The notes: generated by a model from the sequence alone, not told the origin. Positions 8,157 through 16,871 are shown, counted from the first letter of the stretch. The stretch: 49,569 nt of DNA from Bacteroidota bacterium (GCA_018333525.1 JAGXTF010000004.1:1-49569); one strand, 5' to 3'. Numbers and translations: made by a program.

Positions 8157-8591
8157 ATGAAGACTAATCCAGTAAACTCAGTAATTGTAGGGGTGGCATC
8201 TACGATAGGAATGTCAATTCTTATGTTCATTTTATCGAATGTCGGATTTCCTGAGATGAATCCTCCCAAAATGATGGCTGGAATCATGCATCAAAGTCTA
8301 TTCGTTGGCTGGATCATTCATCTAATGATAGGGATCGTATTCACCATTACGTTTCGTTTAATATATAACTGGAAGCTGCAATCAAAGTCATGGTATATGA
8401 ACGGCTTATTATTTGGTATACTGGCTTGGGTTCTAGGGCAAATTGGCTTTGGTGTGATTGGTGCGGTCGTAGGAATGCCCGCACCCAGAGATGGTTCCAT
8501 GGGATTGATGATGGCTGGTAGTGTAATAACGCATTTATTCTTTGGATTTTGTGTGGCCTTAGGATTTAACCTTTCAGTTCGTAGGAACTAA
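8157..8591 (+). CDS. Four-helix integral membrane protein
   Basis: 144 residues with four hydrophobic helices (about 8-27, 49-67, 81-104 and 118-139). Motifs include SLFVGWIIHLMIGIVF, YNWKLQSKSWYMNGLLFG and GSVITHLFFGFCVALGF. The pattern of His and Gly in the helices resembles small membrane families such as DUF6789, but I cannot confirm this. It follows the sigma/anti-sigma pair by 40 bp and precedes the DinB gene, so it may be part of the regulated set. Confidence 0.55.
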   Translation: MKTNPVNSVIVGVASTIGMSILMFILSNVGFPEMNPPKMMAGIMHQSLFVGWIIHLMIGIVFTITFRLIYNWKLQSKSWYMNGLLFGILAWVLGQIGFGVIGAVVGMPAPRDGSMGLMMAGSVITHLFFGFCVALGFNLSVRRN

Positions 8592-8624
8592 CCATTGCCG
8601 AATGACAACAAATTGCGAGAAAGA

Positions 8625-9164
8625 ATGCAGTTGAAAACGAATAACCCGCTTTATGCCCGAATAGAAAGTTTGCTTGGTCAGCTCAAAAACCTGCTCCGAA
8701 ATTTAGGGGATAACGAGTACGTGCAACCTGTAGCAATAATGGATGATGCAACCATAGGTCAACATACTAGGCATATCCTGGAAATATTTAATGTTCTGAT
8801 AGATGGCCATGATAGGGGTGCTGTAAATTACGACGAGCGCCCAAGAAATATTGAGCTAGAGGCAAATCCACATTTTGCATTAACCCTGATAGATAAAATA
8901 CTGGAGTCTATTACTCAAAGGGACAAAACCGTGATAATGATTCATACGGTACTCCTTGCTGGGGTAACCACTTCCTTTGATACACTTTCCAGTTACCGCA
9001 GGGAACTGGTATATAATATAGAGCACACCGTGCACCATCTGGCTTTGATAAAAGTTGCCGTAAGAACAATTCGTCCTGAATACGAATTTGATCAGGATTT
9101 TGGATATGCTGATTCAACCCTTATTAACAAAAATGGAATTTATAGAACTTCCGCGATCTCATAA
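8625..9164 (+). CDS. DinB-family putative metal-dependent protein
   Basis: 179 residues from the ATG at 8625 (a TTG at 8595 would add 10). The fold is a four-helix bundle with the DinB metal ligands: a first histidine in DATIGQHTRHILEIF and a HTVHHLALIK segment near residue 135. DinB/YfiT proteins bind a divalent metal through three histidines; many act as thiol-dependent S-transferases. The substrate is not apparent. It starts just after the four-helix membrane protein. Confidence 0.75.
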   Translation: MQLKTNNPLYARIESLLGQLKNLLRNLGDNEYVQPVAIMDDATIGQHTRHILEIFNVLIDGHDRGAVNYDERPRNIELEANPHFALTLIDKILESITQRDKTVIMIHTVLLAGVTTSFDTLSSYRRELVYNIEHTVHHLALIKVAVRTIRPEYEFDQDFGYADSTLINKNGIYRTSAIS

Positions 9165-9363
9165 TTTAGTTGGCTTTTACATGTAAACTATCCTGTAATT
9201 TGGTTTCCGACAGCTTGTAGGTCTCAATGATCTTCCAAGCCATAATGCAAACATTCACAATATATTCCATGTGTAAGACAAAGAAGAATTGTCATATTTC
9301 ATATTTTTTGTAAGGATTAGTAATACCAGGCGACTTCGAGTATAGGCTAACCTAAAAAATCAA

Positions 9364-9885
9364 ATGAAAAAGACTCAATTACTTGCGATTGTCATTACCT
9401 CGGCTATGGCTGTTGTTGCCTTTGAATCGTGCAAAAAAACAGACTCCAAGACGACACCCGCGGAAGAATTCGTTGCCAATGACAGTACTTTCAAGGACTT
9501 TATGACCTGGACCCTTGTAAAAACGAATCAAGGGCCCGATCCGGCTTTAGGCGGAGTTGCGCACAGTGGAAATGACAGTACTGTAAAAAGGGATGTTTAC
9601 GTTAAAAACAACCAAAAGGCCATTAACGGAGTTTATCCTGTTGGGACTTTGGTCGTAAAACACTCTTACAACCCCGGCGCAACAGTCAACGAGTACACTG
9701 CCATGGTAAAACGCGGAAATGGGTTCAATCCGTCCGGCGGCGATTGGGAATATTTCGTAATCATGATGGATGGAAAGATTGCCACAGATAATGGAATGAA
9801 ATTGCGTGGTGCTGATCTGATGTCAGGAATGTGCAAAGGTTGCCATGCAGGTGCAACAACGGATCATTTGTACTCACAGAAATAG
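9364..9885 (+). CDS. Cytochrome P460-family lipoprotein
   Basis: 173 residues. A lipoprotein-like signal ends at ESCKK (Cys about residue 22), so the protein is probably lipid-anchored. The domain has FMTWTLVKTNQGPDP, RDVYVKN, YPVGTLVVKHSY and EYFVIMM. It ends with a c-type heme motif CKGCH (about residues 156-160), as in the cytochrome P460 family, which handles nitrogen oxides or one-carbon substrates in other bacteria. The heme-Lys cross-link typical of true P460 cannot be judged here. The next gene, a propeller lipoprotein, begins 11 bp downstream and is probably co-transcribed. Confidence 0.8.
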   Translation: MKKTQLLAIVITSAMAVVAFESCKKTDSKTTPAEEFVANDSTFKDFMTWTLVKTNQGPDPALGGVAHSGNDSTVKRDVYVKNNQKAINGVYPVGTLVVKHSYNPGATVNEYTAMVKRGNGFNPSGGDWEYFVIMMDGKIATDNGMKLRGADLMSGMCKGCHAGATTDHLYSQK

Positions 9886-9896
9886 CAATTGAACGC

Positions 9897-11030
9897 ATGC
9901 CATTACAGTTTCCCTCAGTTAAGCAAAGCGCTTTGTTGCTTTGCTTAACTTGCTCAATATTCTTTTGTTCCTGCGGGAAGGAAAGGAAAAATAATTCCGC
10001 GGAAAATACCGAGATTATACCTGAATTCTACAGTAACCTGACAAAAAACCCACCAGTTTTTGTTGAGATTGGGAATGCGTCTTCGAAAATCAGTAATCCA
10101 CAAGACTTGGACTTTAATCCAACACGGGAAAACGAATTGTGGGTTATTAACAAGGGGACTGAAAATTCTGGAGGTTCCACGGTTATGTTTACAAAAACGG
10201 GAACCACATCTCAAAAATATGACTACAGACAAGATCTAAATGCCTGGCATTTTATGTCATTACCTTCAGCTATTTCTTTTAGTTCAACAGGAAATTGGGC
10301 TACCACCGCAAACGTATTGGATGCCAATCATTCAGGGGGAACATATACAGGGCCAACATTATGGTCGGGAGATTTGAATATATATGCTAAATATGCTGGC
10401 CCTGGTACAAATGGAAGTCATTTAGATATGTTACATGGTAGCCCTTATTCCATGGGTATCGAAAGTGAATTTAGCAATGTTTATTGGTTATTAGATGGAT
10501 ATAATGAAGAAATCGTGAGATACGACTTTGTTGGGGATCATGGGCCTGGCAATCATAACCATGATGATGGAAAAATACACAGATATTCATCCTTAAAGGT
10601 AAAACGAGACCCAAGTGTACCATCGCATCTGGTTTTTGATAGTAATAAGGAGTGGCTATACATAGTTGATGGAGGAAATAAAAGAATTCTTAGGTTGAAC
10701 GTATTAACAGGAGAGAAAATAAGGGAATTGTCACAGATAAATGAAGTTTTATCTGAACATTGGGAAATAGGCAAATTTTCATGGGACGTTGTAGTCCCCT
10801 CAGAAGTGGGTCTCAAGCAGCCATGCGGGATAGAAATTAAAGACAATCGATTATTCGTCTCGGACTATGAAACCGGTGAAATAATATGCTTTAATATTGA
10901 TACCAAGAAAGAGATTGGGCGTATTAAAACACCCGCAGCCGGAATTATGGGAATAAAAATAGGTGCTGACGGAAAACTATGGTATGTTAATGCTGCAAAT
11001 AGCCAGGTTTACCGTATAGATCCTCAATAG
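9897..11030 (+). CDS. NHL-type beta-propeller lipoprotein
   Basis: 377 residues from the ATG at 9897; an in-frame extension would overlap the P460 gene and spoil the signal peptide. The signal LLLCLTCSIFFCSCGKE gives a lipoprotein Cys. The rest contains repeated blades of NHL/SMP-30 character: DLDFNPTRENELWVIN, EWLYIVDGGNKRILRLN, NRLFVSDYETGEIICFN and KLWYVNAANSQVYRID. These propellers bind ligands or partners; a histidine-rich loop (HGPGNHNHDDG) might bind metal. It probably works with the P460 cytochrome encoded 11 bp upstream. A 12-bp perfect hairpin lies in its signal-peptide coding region. Confidence 0.7.
   Translation: MPLQFPSVKQSALLLCLTCSIFFCSCGKERKNNSAENTEIIPEFYSNLTKNPPVFVEIGNASSKISNPQDLDFNPTRENELWVINKGTENSGGSTVMFTKTGTTSQKYDYRQDLNAWHFMSLPSAISFSSTGNWATTANVLDANHSGGTYTGPTLWSGDLNIYAKYAGPGTNGSHLDMLHGSPYSMGIESEFSNVYWLLDGYNEEIVRYDFVGDHGPGNHNHDDGKIHRYSSLKVKRDPSVPSHLVFDSNKEWLYIVDGGNKRILRLNVLTGEKIRELSQINEVLSEHWEIGKFSWDVVVPSEVGLKQPCGIEIKDNRLFVSDYETGEIICFNIDTKKEIGRIKTPAAGIMGIKIGADGKLWYVNAANSQVYRIDPQ
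9918..9949 (+). other. Perfect 12-bp hairpin at the start of the propeller gene
   Basis: Arms GTTAAGCAAAGC (9918-9929) and GCTTTGCTTAAC (9938-9949) enclose an 8-nt loop. The hairpin begins 21 nt after the start codon and 32 nt after the P460 stop, and has no T tract behind it. It could slow translation of the propeller gene or shield the 3' end of the P460 message. Confidence 0.6.
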
Positions 11031-11095
11031 ATCCATTTTTCCCGTGATGAATAATAAGAATTACGACATCTAAAATAAACTATAAAATAAACTAT

Positions 11096-11530
11096 ATGAA
11101 GAACATACTACTTTTGGCTCTGCTGACATTTATATATACAAATCCTAGCCATGGGCTGCAAATCTCCGAAGCGAGAATTGATTCAGTCAAGGTAATTGTT
11201 ATGATTAACACCGCCAAGTGGTGCCCTGTTTGCCGTGCCAATGGACAACGGATTGAAGATCAGGTAGTTTCTCAATTTGCAAACAATGACAGCTTCAACA
11301 TTTTATTGAATGATCTTTCCACTAATGAATCGAAAGAAGCATCAGCAACGAAATGCAAATTACTGGGGATAAGTGCAATTGCTGAGGCTAGTAACTCTAG
11401 CGGAGTAATATATTTCATTCATGCGAAAACGAAAGAAATAATTTCCGAAATTAGCGTAACAAAAAGTACTGAAGAGGTGATTCTTGCTTTTAATATGGCA
11501 TTGATGAAAGCAAAATTAAGTGCAAATTAA
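11096..11530 (+). CDS. Secreted thioredoxin-like protein (CPVC)
   Basis: 144 residues with a signal peptide (ILLLALLTFIYTNPSHG). The motif NTAKWCPVCRANGQRIE (from residue 39) is a thioredoxin-type active site, CPVC. The rest is short and lacks a clear cis-Pro block, reading SAIAEASNSSGVIYFI in its place. It should act on disulfides outside the cytoplasm. It is 65 bp after the propeller lipoprotein and may serve maturation of the c-type cytochrome encoded nearby; that link is inference from position. Confidence 0.65.
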   Translation: MKNILLLALLTFIYTNPSHGLQISEARIDSVKVIVMINTAKWCPVCRANGQRIEDQVVSQFANNDSFNILLNDLSTNESKEASATKCKLLGISAIAEASNSSGVIYFIHAKTKEIISEISVTKSTEEVILAFNMALMKAKLSAN

Positions 11531-11586
11531 CTAGTCCAAAATACATAACTTGCTTGGCATATTCTGGGTTGGCTTAAGTTCGACAT

Positions 11587-12249
11587 ATGTGTACAGTTTC
11601 CTATATTCCATTGGAGAGTGGTTTCGTGCTAACTTCCAATCGAGATGAAAACCCATTTAGAGATACTCTTGAACCATTTGAATATCAGTTAAATGATAAA
11701 ATAGTTACTTTCCCCAAGGATAAAATAGCCGGTGGAACCTGGATTGCACATGACCAAAAAGGAAGAACCGCATGTTTATTAAATGGGGGATTTATCAAAC
11801 ATAAACGCAAAACCGCATATAAAAGAAGTCGCGGCTTTGTGGTATTAGATGTATATAATTATGATACCAATTTGGAATTCATTATGTGCGTCAATCTTAA
11901 TGGATTTGAACCATTCACTTTTGTCTTAGTTGAGCCCGGTATTCGGATGCAATTAATCTCCTTTGTGTGGGATGGAAAACGCAAATACGCCAGGCTCTTG
12001 AATTCAGATCAGCCATATTTGTGGAGTTCATCCACTTTATATAATCAGGATGTGCATGATGACAGAGTTAAAGCTTTTATGAAATGGATTGAAGTAAATT
12101 CACAAATTACACCTCATTCAATCTTGGATTACCATAAAGATAATTACAATATTAAGATTGGCGAATTAATCGGCAATGAGGGAGTTGAAACAGTGAGTAT
12201 TACCCAAATTACAAGAATACACGAAATCACAAAAACGGTCTACCACTGA
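11587..12249 (+). CDS. NRDE/TANGO2-family protein
   Basis: 220 residues beginning MCTVSYIP, with Cys at position 2. The family signature LTSNRDENPFR follows at residues 15-25, then AGGTWIAHDQKGRTACLLNG. This is the NRDE (TANGO2) family, an Ntn-hydrolase-like fold in which Cys2 is thought to be the nucleophile; in eukaryotes it is linked to Golgi and lipid or heme handling. Bacterial function is not settled. The gene converges on merA with only 23 bp between stops, which may mark the edge of the mercury/efflux island. Confidence 0.75.
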   Translation: MCTVSYIPLESGFVLTSNRDENPFRDTLEPFEYQLNDKIVTFPKDKIAGGTWIAHDQKGRTACLLNGGFIKHKRKTAYKRSRGFVVLDVYNYDTNLEFIMCVNLNGFEPFTFVLVEPGIRMQLISFVWDGKRKYARLLNSDQPYLWSSSTLYNQDVHDDRVKAFMKWIEVNSQITPHSILDYHKDNYNIKIGELIGNEGVETVSITQITRIHEITKTVYH

Positions 12250-12272
12250 TGCATACCTTTTAATATTTTTCA

Positions 12273-13925
12273 TTAGCTCGCGCAGCAGCTAAGTTTTGAA
12301 ACGTCTTTCTCGAACATGATAGCTGCCAATTTTATTCCTTCTCCTAATGTTAAATAGGGATAAAAACTTTCAGCTAAATCCTTTACAGTTATTCCAAATT
12401 TAATTGCCATACTTAATTGTTGAATAAGTTCACCGCCTTCAGGTGCTACTATTCTTGCTCCGATAAGTTTGTCGGTGTCTGTGTTGCGAATGAGTTTGAT
12501 AAAACCTCTTGTGTCGTTTGCTGCAATAGCTCTTGGAACATCTTTAAGTTCAATTTTAGAAACTTCAAACGGAATATTTTGGGCTTCTGCTTGTGCTTCG
12601 TCTAACCCTGCACCTGCTACTTGTGGGTCAGTAAAGACCACCCAAGGTAATGAAGAATAGTCGGCCTTATTTTCTGCTCCCGTAAATGCGTTTTCAACGG
12701 CTATTTTTCCTTCAAAAGCCGCTGTATAAACAAATGCTGGTGTATTGGTTACATCACCAACAGCGTATATGTTGGGCAAATTGGTTTCCATTTTTTCGTT
12801 TACCAAAATATGACCTGTTTTACTAAGTTCTATTCCGATATTCTGTAATCCCAATTTTTGGGTGTTCGGTTTTGTTCCTGACGCAACCACAATTTTTCCT
12901 TTTTCTATGATTTGTGTATAAGAACCGTCAGGACATTTGCAATGAATGATAGTTTCGCTTCCTTGCTTCTCAAATTTTACCGCCCTGAAATTGGGCAAAA
13001 TTTCTATGTCTCCTTTTCGCATTTGAGTTTCCAATGCTTCGCTGATGTCAGGTGTTTGTGTTCGTAATACTCTGTCCGTAAATTCGATTATGCGAATCTT
13101 TACGCCCAAACGATTATATGCCATTGCTATTTCCAACCCGATATAACCTGCACCCATAATTGTAATGCTGTCGGGTTTTTCTTCCAAGTCAAAAAGGGAA
13201 ACATTGGTCAGATAACCAATTTCGTTCAATCCTTCAATGTTTGGTATGTTGGTCGTGGCTCCTGTGGCTATGGTAAATTTTAACGCAGAATACTCTGTTT
13301 TACCATCAACTGTAATGGTTTTGTTGTCTTTAAATTCTGCCCAACCTGTAACCATTTTTAGGTTTTGAAAATCGCTTACCACATCCATATATTTTTTTTC
13401 CTGAAGTGTAGCGACTAATCTTTTCTTATCCTTGATTACTTGAGCAAAATCAATGTCAACACCTTTGGGTTTAATGCCAGTAAAGTTAGAATGTGAAGCG
13501 TGATAAGCCGTTTCGCCTGCACGGATTAGGTTTTTAGATGGCACACAACCAACATTTACACAAGTGCCTCCAAAATCTAATCCACCGTTTACCATTAAGG
13601 TAGATAATCCCAAATTTTCGGCTTTTATTGCTGCTGAAAATGCAGCCGAACCACCACCAATAATTATTAAATCAAAATGATTTCTGTCTGTATTGTCATT
13701 TTCATTGACCGCTTTTACTTTATAGTTTTTGGTTTCGTTAATGGTATTAACAATTGCTTCTTTGCTTGTTTTAGTTGGGTCAAACGAACATTCACAACTG
13801 CCGTTTGGGTAACTTACTTTGGCTTCTGATATACCTTCATTTTTTGAAAGCAATATTTCAATGTCTGTCGCACAATGGTCGCAGGTCATTCCTGTGATGT
13901 CAAGTTGTATGGTTTCTTTGTTCAT
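12273..13925 (-). CDS. merA: Mercuric reductase MerA
   Basis: 550 residues. An N-terminal heavy-metal-associated domain (GMTCDHCA, residues 13-20) is followed by a FAD-binding segment (DLIIIGGGSAAFSAA), the redox-active disulfide GTCVNVGCVPSKN and an NAD(P)-binding site (IMGAGYIGLEIA). The C-terminal dimer domain ends KLSCCAS, whose vicinal Cys pair hands Hg(II) to the active site in known MerA. The enzyme reduces Hg(II) to volatile Hg(0) with NADPH in the cytoplasm. Its ATG overlaps the restored reading frame of the frameshifted merP-like gene by 4 bp. There is no merB, so only inorganic mercury resistance is supported. Confidence 0.93.
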   Translation of the reverse strand: MNKETIQLDITGMTCDHCATDIEILLSKNEGISEAKVSYPNGSCECSFDPTKTSKEAIVNTINETKNYKVKAVNENDNTDRNHFDLIIIGGGSAAFSAAIKAENLGLSTLMVNGGLDFGGTCVNVGCVPSKNLIRAGETAYHASHSNFTGIKPKGVDIDFAQVIKDKKRLVATLQEKKYMDVVSDFQNLKMVTGWAEFKDNKTITVDGKTEYSALKFTIATGATTNIPNIEGLNEIGYLTNVSLFDLEEKPDSITIMGAGYIGLEIAMAYNRLGVKIRIIEFTDRVLRTQTPDISEALETQMRKGDIEILPNFRAVKFEKQGSETIIHCKCPDGSYTQIIEKGKIVVASGTKPNTQKLGLQNIGIELSKTGHILVNEKMETNLPNIYAVGDVTNTPAFVYTAAFEGKIAVENAFTGAENKADYSSLPWVVFTDPQVAGAGLDEAQAEAQNIPFEVSKIELKDVPRAIAANDTRGFIKLIRNTDTDKLIGARIVAPEGGELIQQLSMAIKFGITVKDLAESFYPYLTLGEGIKLAAIMFEKDVSKLSCCAS

Positions 13926-14277
13926 TGTGATTTCTTTTTAGTCGCTTCGCTGATGGTTACAGCTTTGTATCGTGCTTTTTCAATTGCCCTAATCATTTCA
14001 TTAGGATTTGTTTTAGTTGCGTCATATTTGATAGTGGCAACATCTCGGGATATTCTGCATTTTGTTCAATGACACCATCAATATTTTCAAGTACTACTGA
14101 AACGTGATTGGAACAACCCGCACAAGTCATTCCCGTGATTTTTAGTTTTACTGTCTTGATTTCGTTAACAGCATTATTGAAGGTTGATGTTTGTGCAACC
14201 TTACAACTGCCACAACCGCACATTTGAGTTCCTGCCAATAAAAGTAAACTTGATGCAAAGATTAAAATCGTTTTCAT
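13922..14277 (-). pseudogene. MerP-like HMA lipoprotein gene with a frameshift
   Basis: The uninterrupted frame covers 13993-14277 (94 residues): a lipoprotein-like signal (SLLLLAGTQMCGCGSCK), then a heavy-metal-associated motif GMTCAGCSNHV. After EYP, near 14041-14050, the frame goes wrong. Reading on in the other frame restores a normal HMA C-terminus (DVATIKYDATKTNPNEM, then IRAIEKARYKA) and ends at 13922, overlapping the merA start as ATGA. A single missing base explains this. The intact product would be about 118 residues, a periplasmic mercury scavenger passing Hg(II) to MerTP. Either the gene is inactive or the base is a sequencing error. Confidence 0.8.
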
Positions 14278-14320
14278 ACTTCCTTATTTAATTGAATTCT
14301 TAATAATTTGGTCAAAAAAA

Positions 14321-14989
14321 TTATTTACAACCGTTCGGTCCACAAACGTGTCCTGCTTTGCCGTGTGAAGGATTTACTTTTGTTTCTTCTCCTGAAACTT
14401 TGTAGCCTGTTCCATCAATCGCTTTGATAATTGTTGCTTTATCCGTTTTAGAAATGTCAAATTTCACATTAGCAGTTCCCTTTTCGTTATCTGCGGAAAC
14501 GCTAACAATTCCAGGTAATTCATTCACTGTTTGTTTTACATGTTCTTCGCAACTTGCACAAGTCATTCCGCTAACATTGAATTTTACTTCTTGAATGTTA
14601 TCAGAAGAAACTACAACCACTTCTTTGTCTACTTTCGGGTAAAAAATATGCCCGTAATATGGAAAAGCCATCATCAAAAATGCAAACACGGTTACAATCC
14701 CTAAAAAAATTTTGGTTTGCATAAAAGGCGGCTTCTCGTCTTCTTCGCAAGCACATTGCATTTCTTCGGCTGTGCGGGGTTTCAATTTTTGATACCAAGC
14801 AAAACCTAATACCAAAACGGTGATACCAAGTAGATAAGGTCTTGCAGGTTCTAACCAAGAAAATGATGAGGCAATGCCTCCTGCACCTGATATAAGGGCC
14901 AAAACTGGTGTAATACAACACAATGATGCTGCAATTGCTGTTAGGACACTTACTCCAGCAAGTTTTCCTGATCTGGTAACATTGTTCAT
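14321..14989 (-). CDS. merTP: Mercuric transporter MerTP (MerT-HMA fusion)
   Basis: 222 residues. The MerT part has three membrane helices, with the first-helix Cys pair SLCCITPVLALISG and a cytoplasmic CAC pair (EEMQCACEEDE). The C-terminal third is a periplasmic MerP-like domain with GMTCASCEEHVKQ, and the tail has a further CGPNGCK. MerT moves Hg(II) across the inner membrane to MerA; fusion with MerP is common in Bacteroidota. The start overlaps the arsR stop by 4 bp (ATGA) and the merP-like gene follows after 43 bp, so this is one operon. Confidence 0.9.
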   Translation of the reverse strand: MNNVTRSGKLAGVSVLTAIAASLCCITPVLALISGAGGIASSFSWLEPARPYLLGITVLVLGFAWYQKLKPRTAEEMQCACEEDEKPPFMQTKIFLGIVTVFAFLMMAFPYYGHIFYPKVDKEVVVVSSDNIQEVKFNVSGMTCASCEEHVKQTVNELPGIVSVSADNEKGTANVKFDISKTDKATIIKAIDGTGYKVSGEETKVNPSHGKAGHVCGPNGCK

Positions 14990-15366
14990 ACTGTTTCCTT
15001 TATTAAATTTTTGCCTGTGATGATTTTGAAAAATGGTCGAAGTAAAGTCAGTTGTTCAGGTTTGAGTGAATAGAAAATGGTTTGTCCATCTCTTCTTCCT
15101 TCAATAATGTTGCCGTCTTTGAGTTTTCGCAGATGTTGTGAAACCGCGGGGATGCTCATCCCTAAAATGTCTGATAAGTCGCAAGGACAAAGTTCCTTTT
15201 CTTCCTCAAGGAGGAACAAGATTTTTAATCTCACTTCATTTCCGGCTAGCGCCAGTAAATTACTCAACTTGCCAAATGCCTTTTCGTTCGCTTGTAAAGT
15301 TCTCCTGCAATTATCTATCTGAACCTTATCAGCAAACACCCTAATACAGGATTGATTGTTGTCCAT
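14986..15366 (-). CDS. ArsR/SmtB-family metal-responsive repressor
   Basis: 126 residues with the ArsR winged helix: NEVRLKILFLLEEEKELCPCDLSDIL, then the recognition helix IPAVSQHLRKLKDGNIIEGRR and the wing DGQTIFYSL. The Cys pair in ELCPCDL occupies the usual metal-sensing position (alpha-3 type site), and two more Cys lie near the N-terminus (SCIRV, NCRRT). It is first in the mer operon, so it should repress its own promoter and release it on metal binding. It takes the place of MerR, as in other Bacteroidota mer operons. A matching inverted repeat lies in the promoter at 15417-15440. Confidence 0.88.
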   Translation of the reverse strand: MDNNQSCIRVFADKVQIDNCRRTLQANEKAFGKLSNLLALAGNEVRLKILFLLEEEKELCPCDLSDILGMSIPAVSQHLRKLKDGNIIEGRRDGQTIFYSLKPEQLTLLRPFFKIITGKNLIKETV

Positions 15367-15396
15367 TATTTCTCTCTTTTGATGTTAATAACGCAG

Positions 15397-15429
15397 AAAA
15401 GGTACAAATAGTTTTCTTATTTAAGCAAA
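15397..15429 (-). promoter_or_regulatory. Promoter of the arsR-merTP-merA operon
   Basis: Read on the minus strand, TTTG (15429-15426) is followed after exactly 21 bp by TACCTTTT (15404-15397). This is one mismatch from the Bacteroidota -33/-7 consensus TTTG-N19-21-TAnnTTTG. It lies 31 bp before the arsR start. Confidence 0.6.
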
Positions 15430-15440
15430 TACTTAAATAA
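15417..15440. promoter_or_regulatory. Probable ArsR operator
   Basis: A perfect inverted repeat has 9-bp arms TTATTTAAG (15417-15425) and CTTAAATAA (15432-15440) around a 6-bp centre. The AT-rich TTTAAG...CTTAAA form is typical of ArsR/SmtB operators. It covers the -33 element of the mer promoter, so a bound repressor would block polymerase. Confidence 0.65.
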
Positions 15441-15525
15441 AGTTTTCAACAAGTCGTCATTTTTGTCAGAGGTGGGGAATTTAGCTCTTTTGGTTTTATC
15501 AATGGTTAGCTTGTGTGCGGGCAAA

Positions 15526-16860
15526 TCATAATATTACTCCCCTGGCTACCTTCAAAGCAAACTGTGCCTTGTTGTATTCACTTACCACCTCGAAATAATC
15601 AATTTGGGCCTGTAAATAAAACTGTTGTGCCTGAAACACCTCAAAGGGTTTTACTGTTCCCAATTTTTGCCGTTCAATGCTCTGGTTTAATGCTTCGGTG
15701 GTTAACTCCAAACCTTCTTTGACAATTTGTATCTGTTCCTTCCCAAGAATAAGGCGCTGTAGAGCATTTGCAATTTCTTCATTGATTTGTGATCTGAACT
15801 GCTCCGACTTTATTTCTTGAATTTTGATTTGACTATTGTATTGCTTCAAGTCGCCACCATATATTAAATGCCCAAGCGGAATATTCCAGGTAAAGGAAGC
15901 ATTAAACATCCCCGTCGGATATAGTTGTTTTGTTTCGGGATATTGCAAAGGAAACATTGGACTGACTGCACCATTTATTCTACCAAAATAAGAACCATAC
16001 GTTCCTATGCTGAATGTTGGAATCAGCAATCCGGTTGTTCCTATTTTCCGCTCTGTCTGTAAGGAACGAATGGTAAAATCAATGAATTTTATTTCTGATC
16101 TATTTTTATAAGTTGTGTCATTGACCGATAAAAGCTCATTCTGGAAATCCAATGGCAACATCACAGTATCAATGCTTACCAGTTTTACTTTGCTGTCAAG
16201 GTTGAGTAAACGCACTAATTCGGCTGACTTTTGATTGTATTTCGATTGTGCATTGAGCATTTCAATTTTTAAATGACTTTGATTGCTTTTCGACAATAAT
16301 AGTTCCGATTGATAACGCAGACCTGCTTCTACCTGAAGTGCGATTTGCTGAGTAATGGTGTCGGACTGTGCTACTAGGTTCTTGTAAGCAATCAATTTCA
16401 GTTGGGAGGTCTGCAAATCGTAGTAGGCTTTTATAGTTGCTAACAGCGTATTATTTCTCTCAGCCAGTGTTTCATAAGCGGAAGCCTGAACATGAAGTTT
16501 CGCGGATTTAGTTTTGTAGATACCTTCTGCAAAATTCCAATTGGTATTTAGTCCCAAGCCAGCCCGAAGATTTTGCCTGCTTACATCTAAAAAGAAACGT
16601 CCGTCCGCATTCATTGCAGCACCCCAAAGCTGATGTGTTTGTAAACCTGCATAAACTTCAGGTAGCCACCATTCTTTGGTTTTGGATAAATTGGCGGCTG
16701 CCAATTCTTGCTTTGCCTGAAACTCTTTTATAGTTAAATTATTTGCACCACCCATTTCCAAAACCGTTTGTAAATTGATTGGTAATGTTTCCTGTGCATT
16801 TGCCGTGAATGTTGCTGTCACCAATAGTGAAGCGACTAAATGTTTTATTTTATTTTTCAT
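15526..16860 (-). CDS. TolC-family outer-membrane efflux protein
   Basis: 444 residues with a signal peptide (HLVASLLVTATFTANAQ). Two long helical halves of OEP type are visible: LPINLQTVLEMGGANNLTI with KEFQAKQELAAANLSKTKEWWLP, and later the repeat of helices around ERQKLGTVKPFEVFQAQ. A strand region between (FSIGTYGSYFGRING) fits the barrel. TolC-like trimers form the exit duct of RND pumps. It starts 11 bp after the permease/adaptor gene stop and is last in that operon. Confidence 0.88.
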   Translation of the reverse strand: MKNKIKHLVASLLVTATFTANAQETLPINLQTVLEMGGANNLTIKEFQAKQELAAANLSKTKEWWLPEVYAGLQTHQLWGAAMNADGRFFLDVSRQNLRAGLGLNTNWNFAEGIYKTKSAKLHVQASAYETLAERNNTLLATIKAYYDLQTSQLKLIAYKNLVAQSDTITQQIALQVEAGLRYQSELLLSKSNQSHLKIEMLNAQSKYNQKSAELVRLLNLDSKVKLVSIDTVMLPLDFQNELLSVNDTTYKNRSEIKFIDFTIRSLQTERKIGTTGLLIPTFSIGTYGSYFGRINGAVSPMFPLQYPETKQLYPTGMFNASFTWNIPLGHLIYGGDLKQYNSQIKIQEIKSEQFRSQINEEIANALQRLILGKEQIQIVKEGLELTTEALNQSIERQKLGTVKPFEVFQAQQFYLQAQIDYFEVVSEYNKAQFALKVARGVIL

Positions 16861-16871
16861 CTTCGTTTCTT

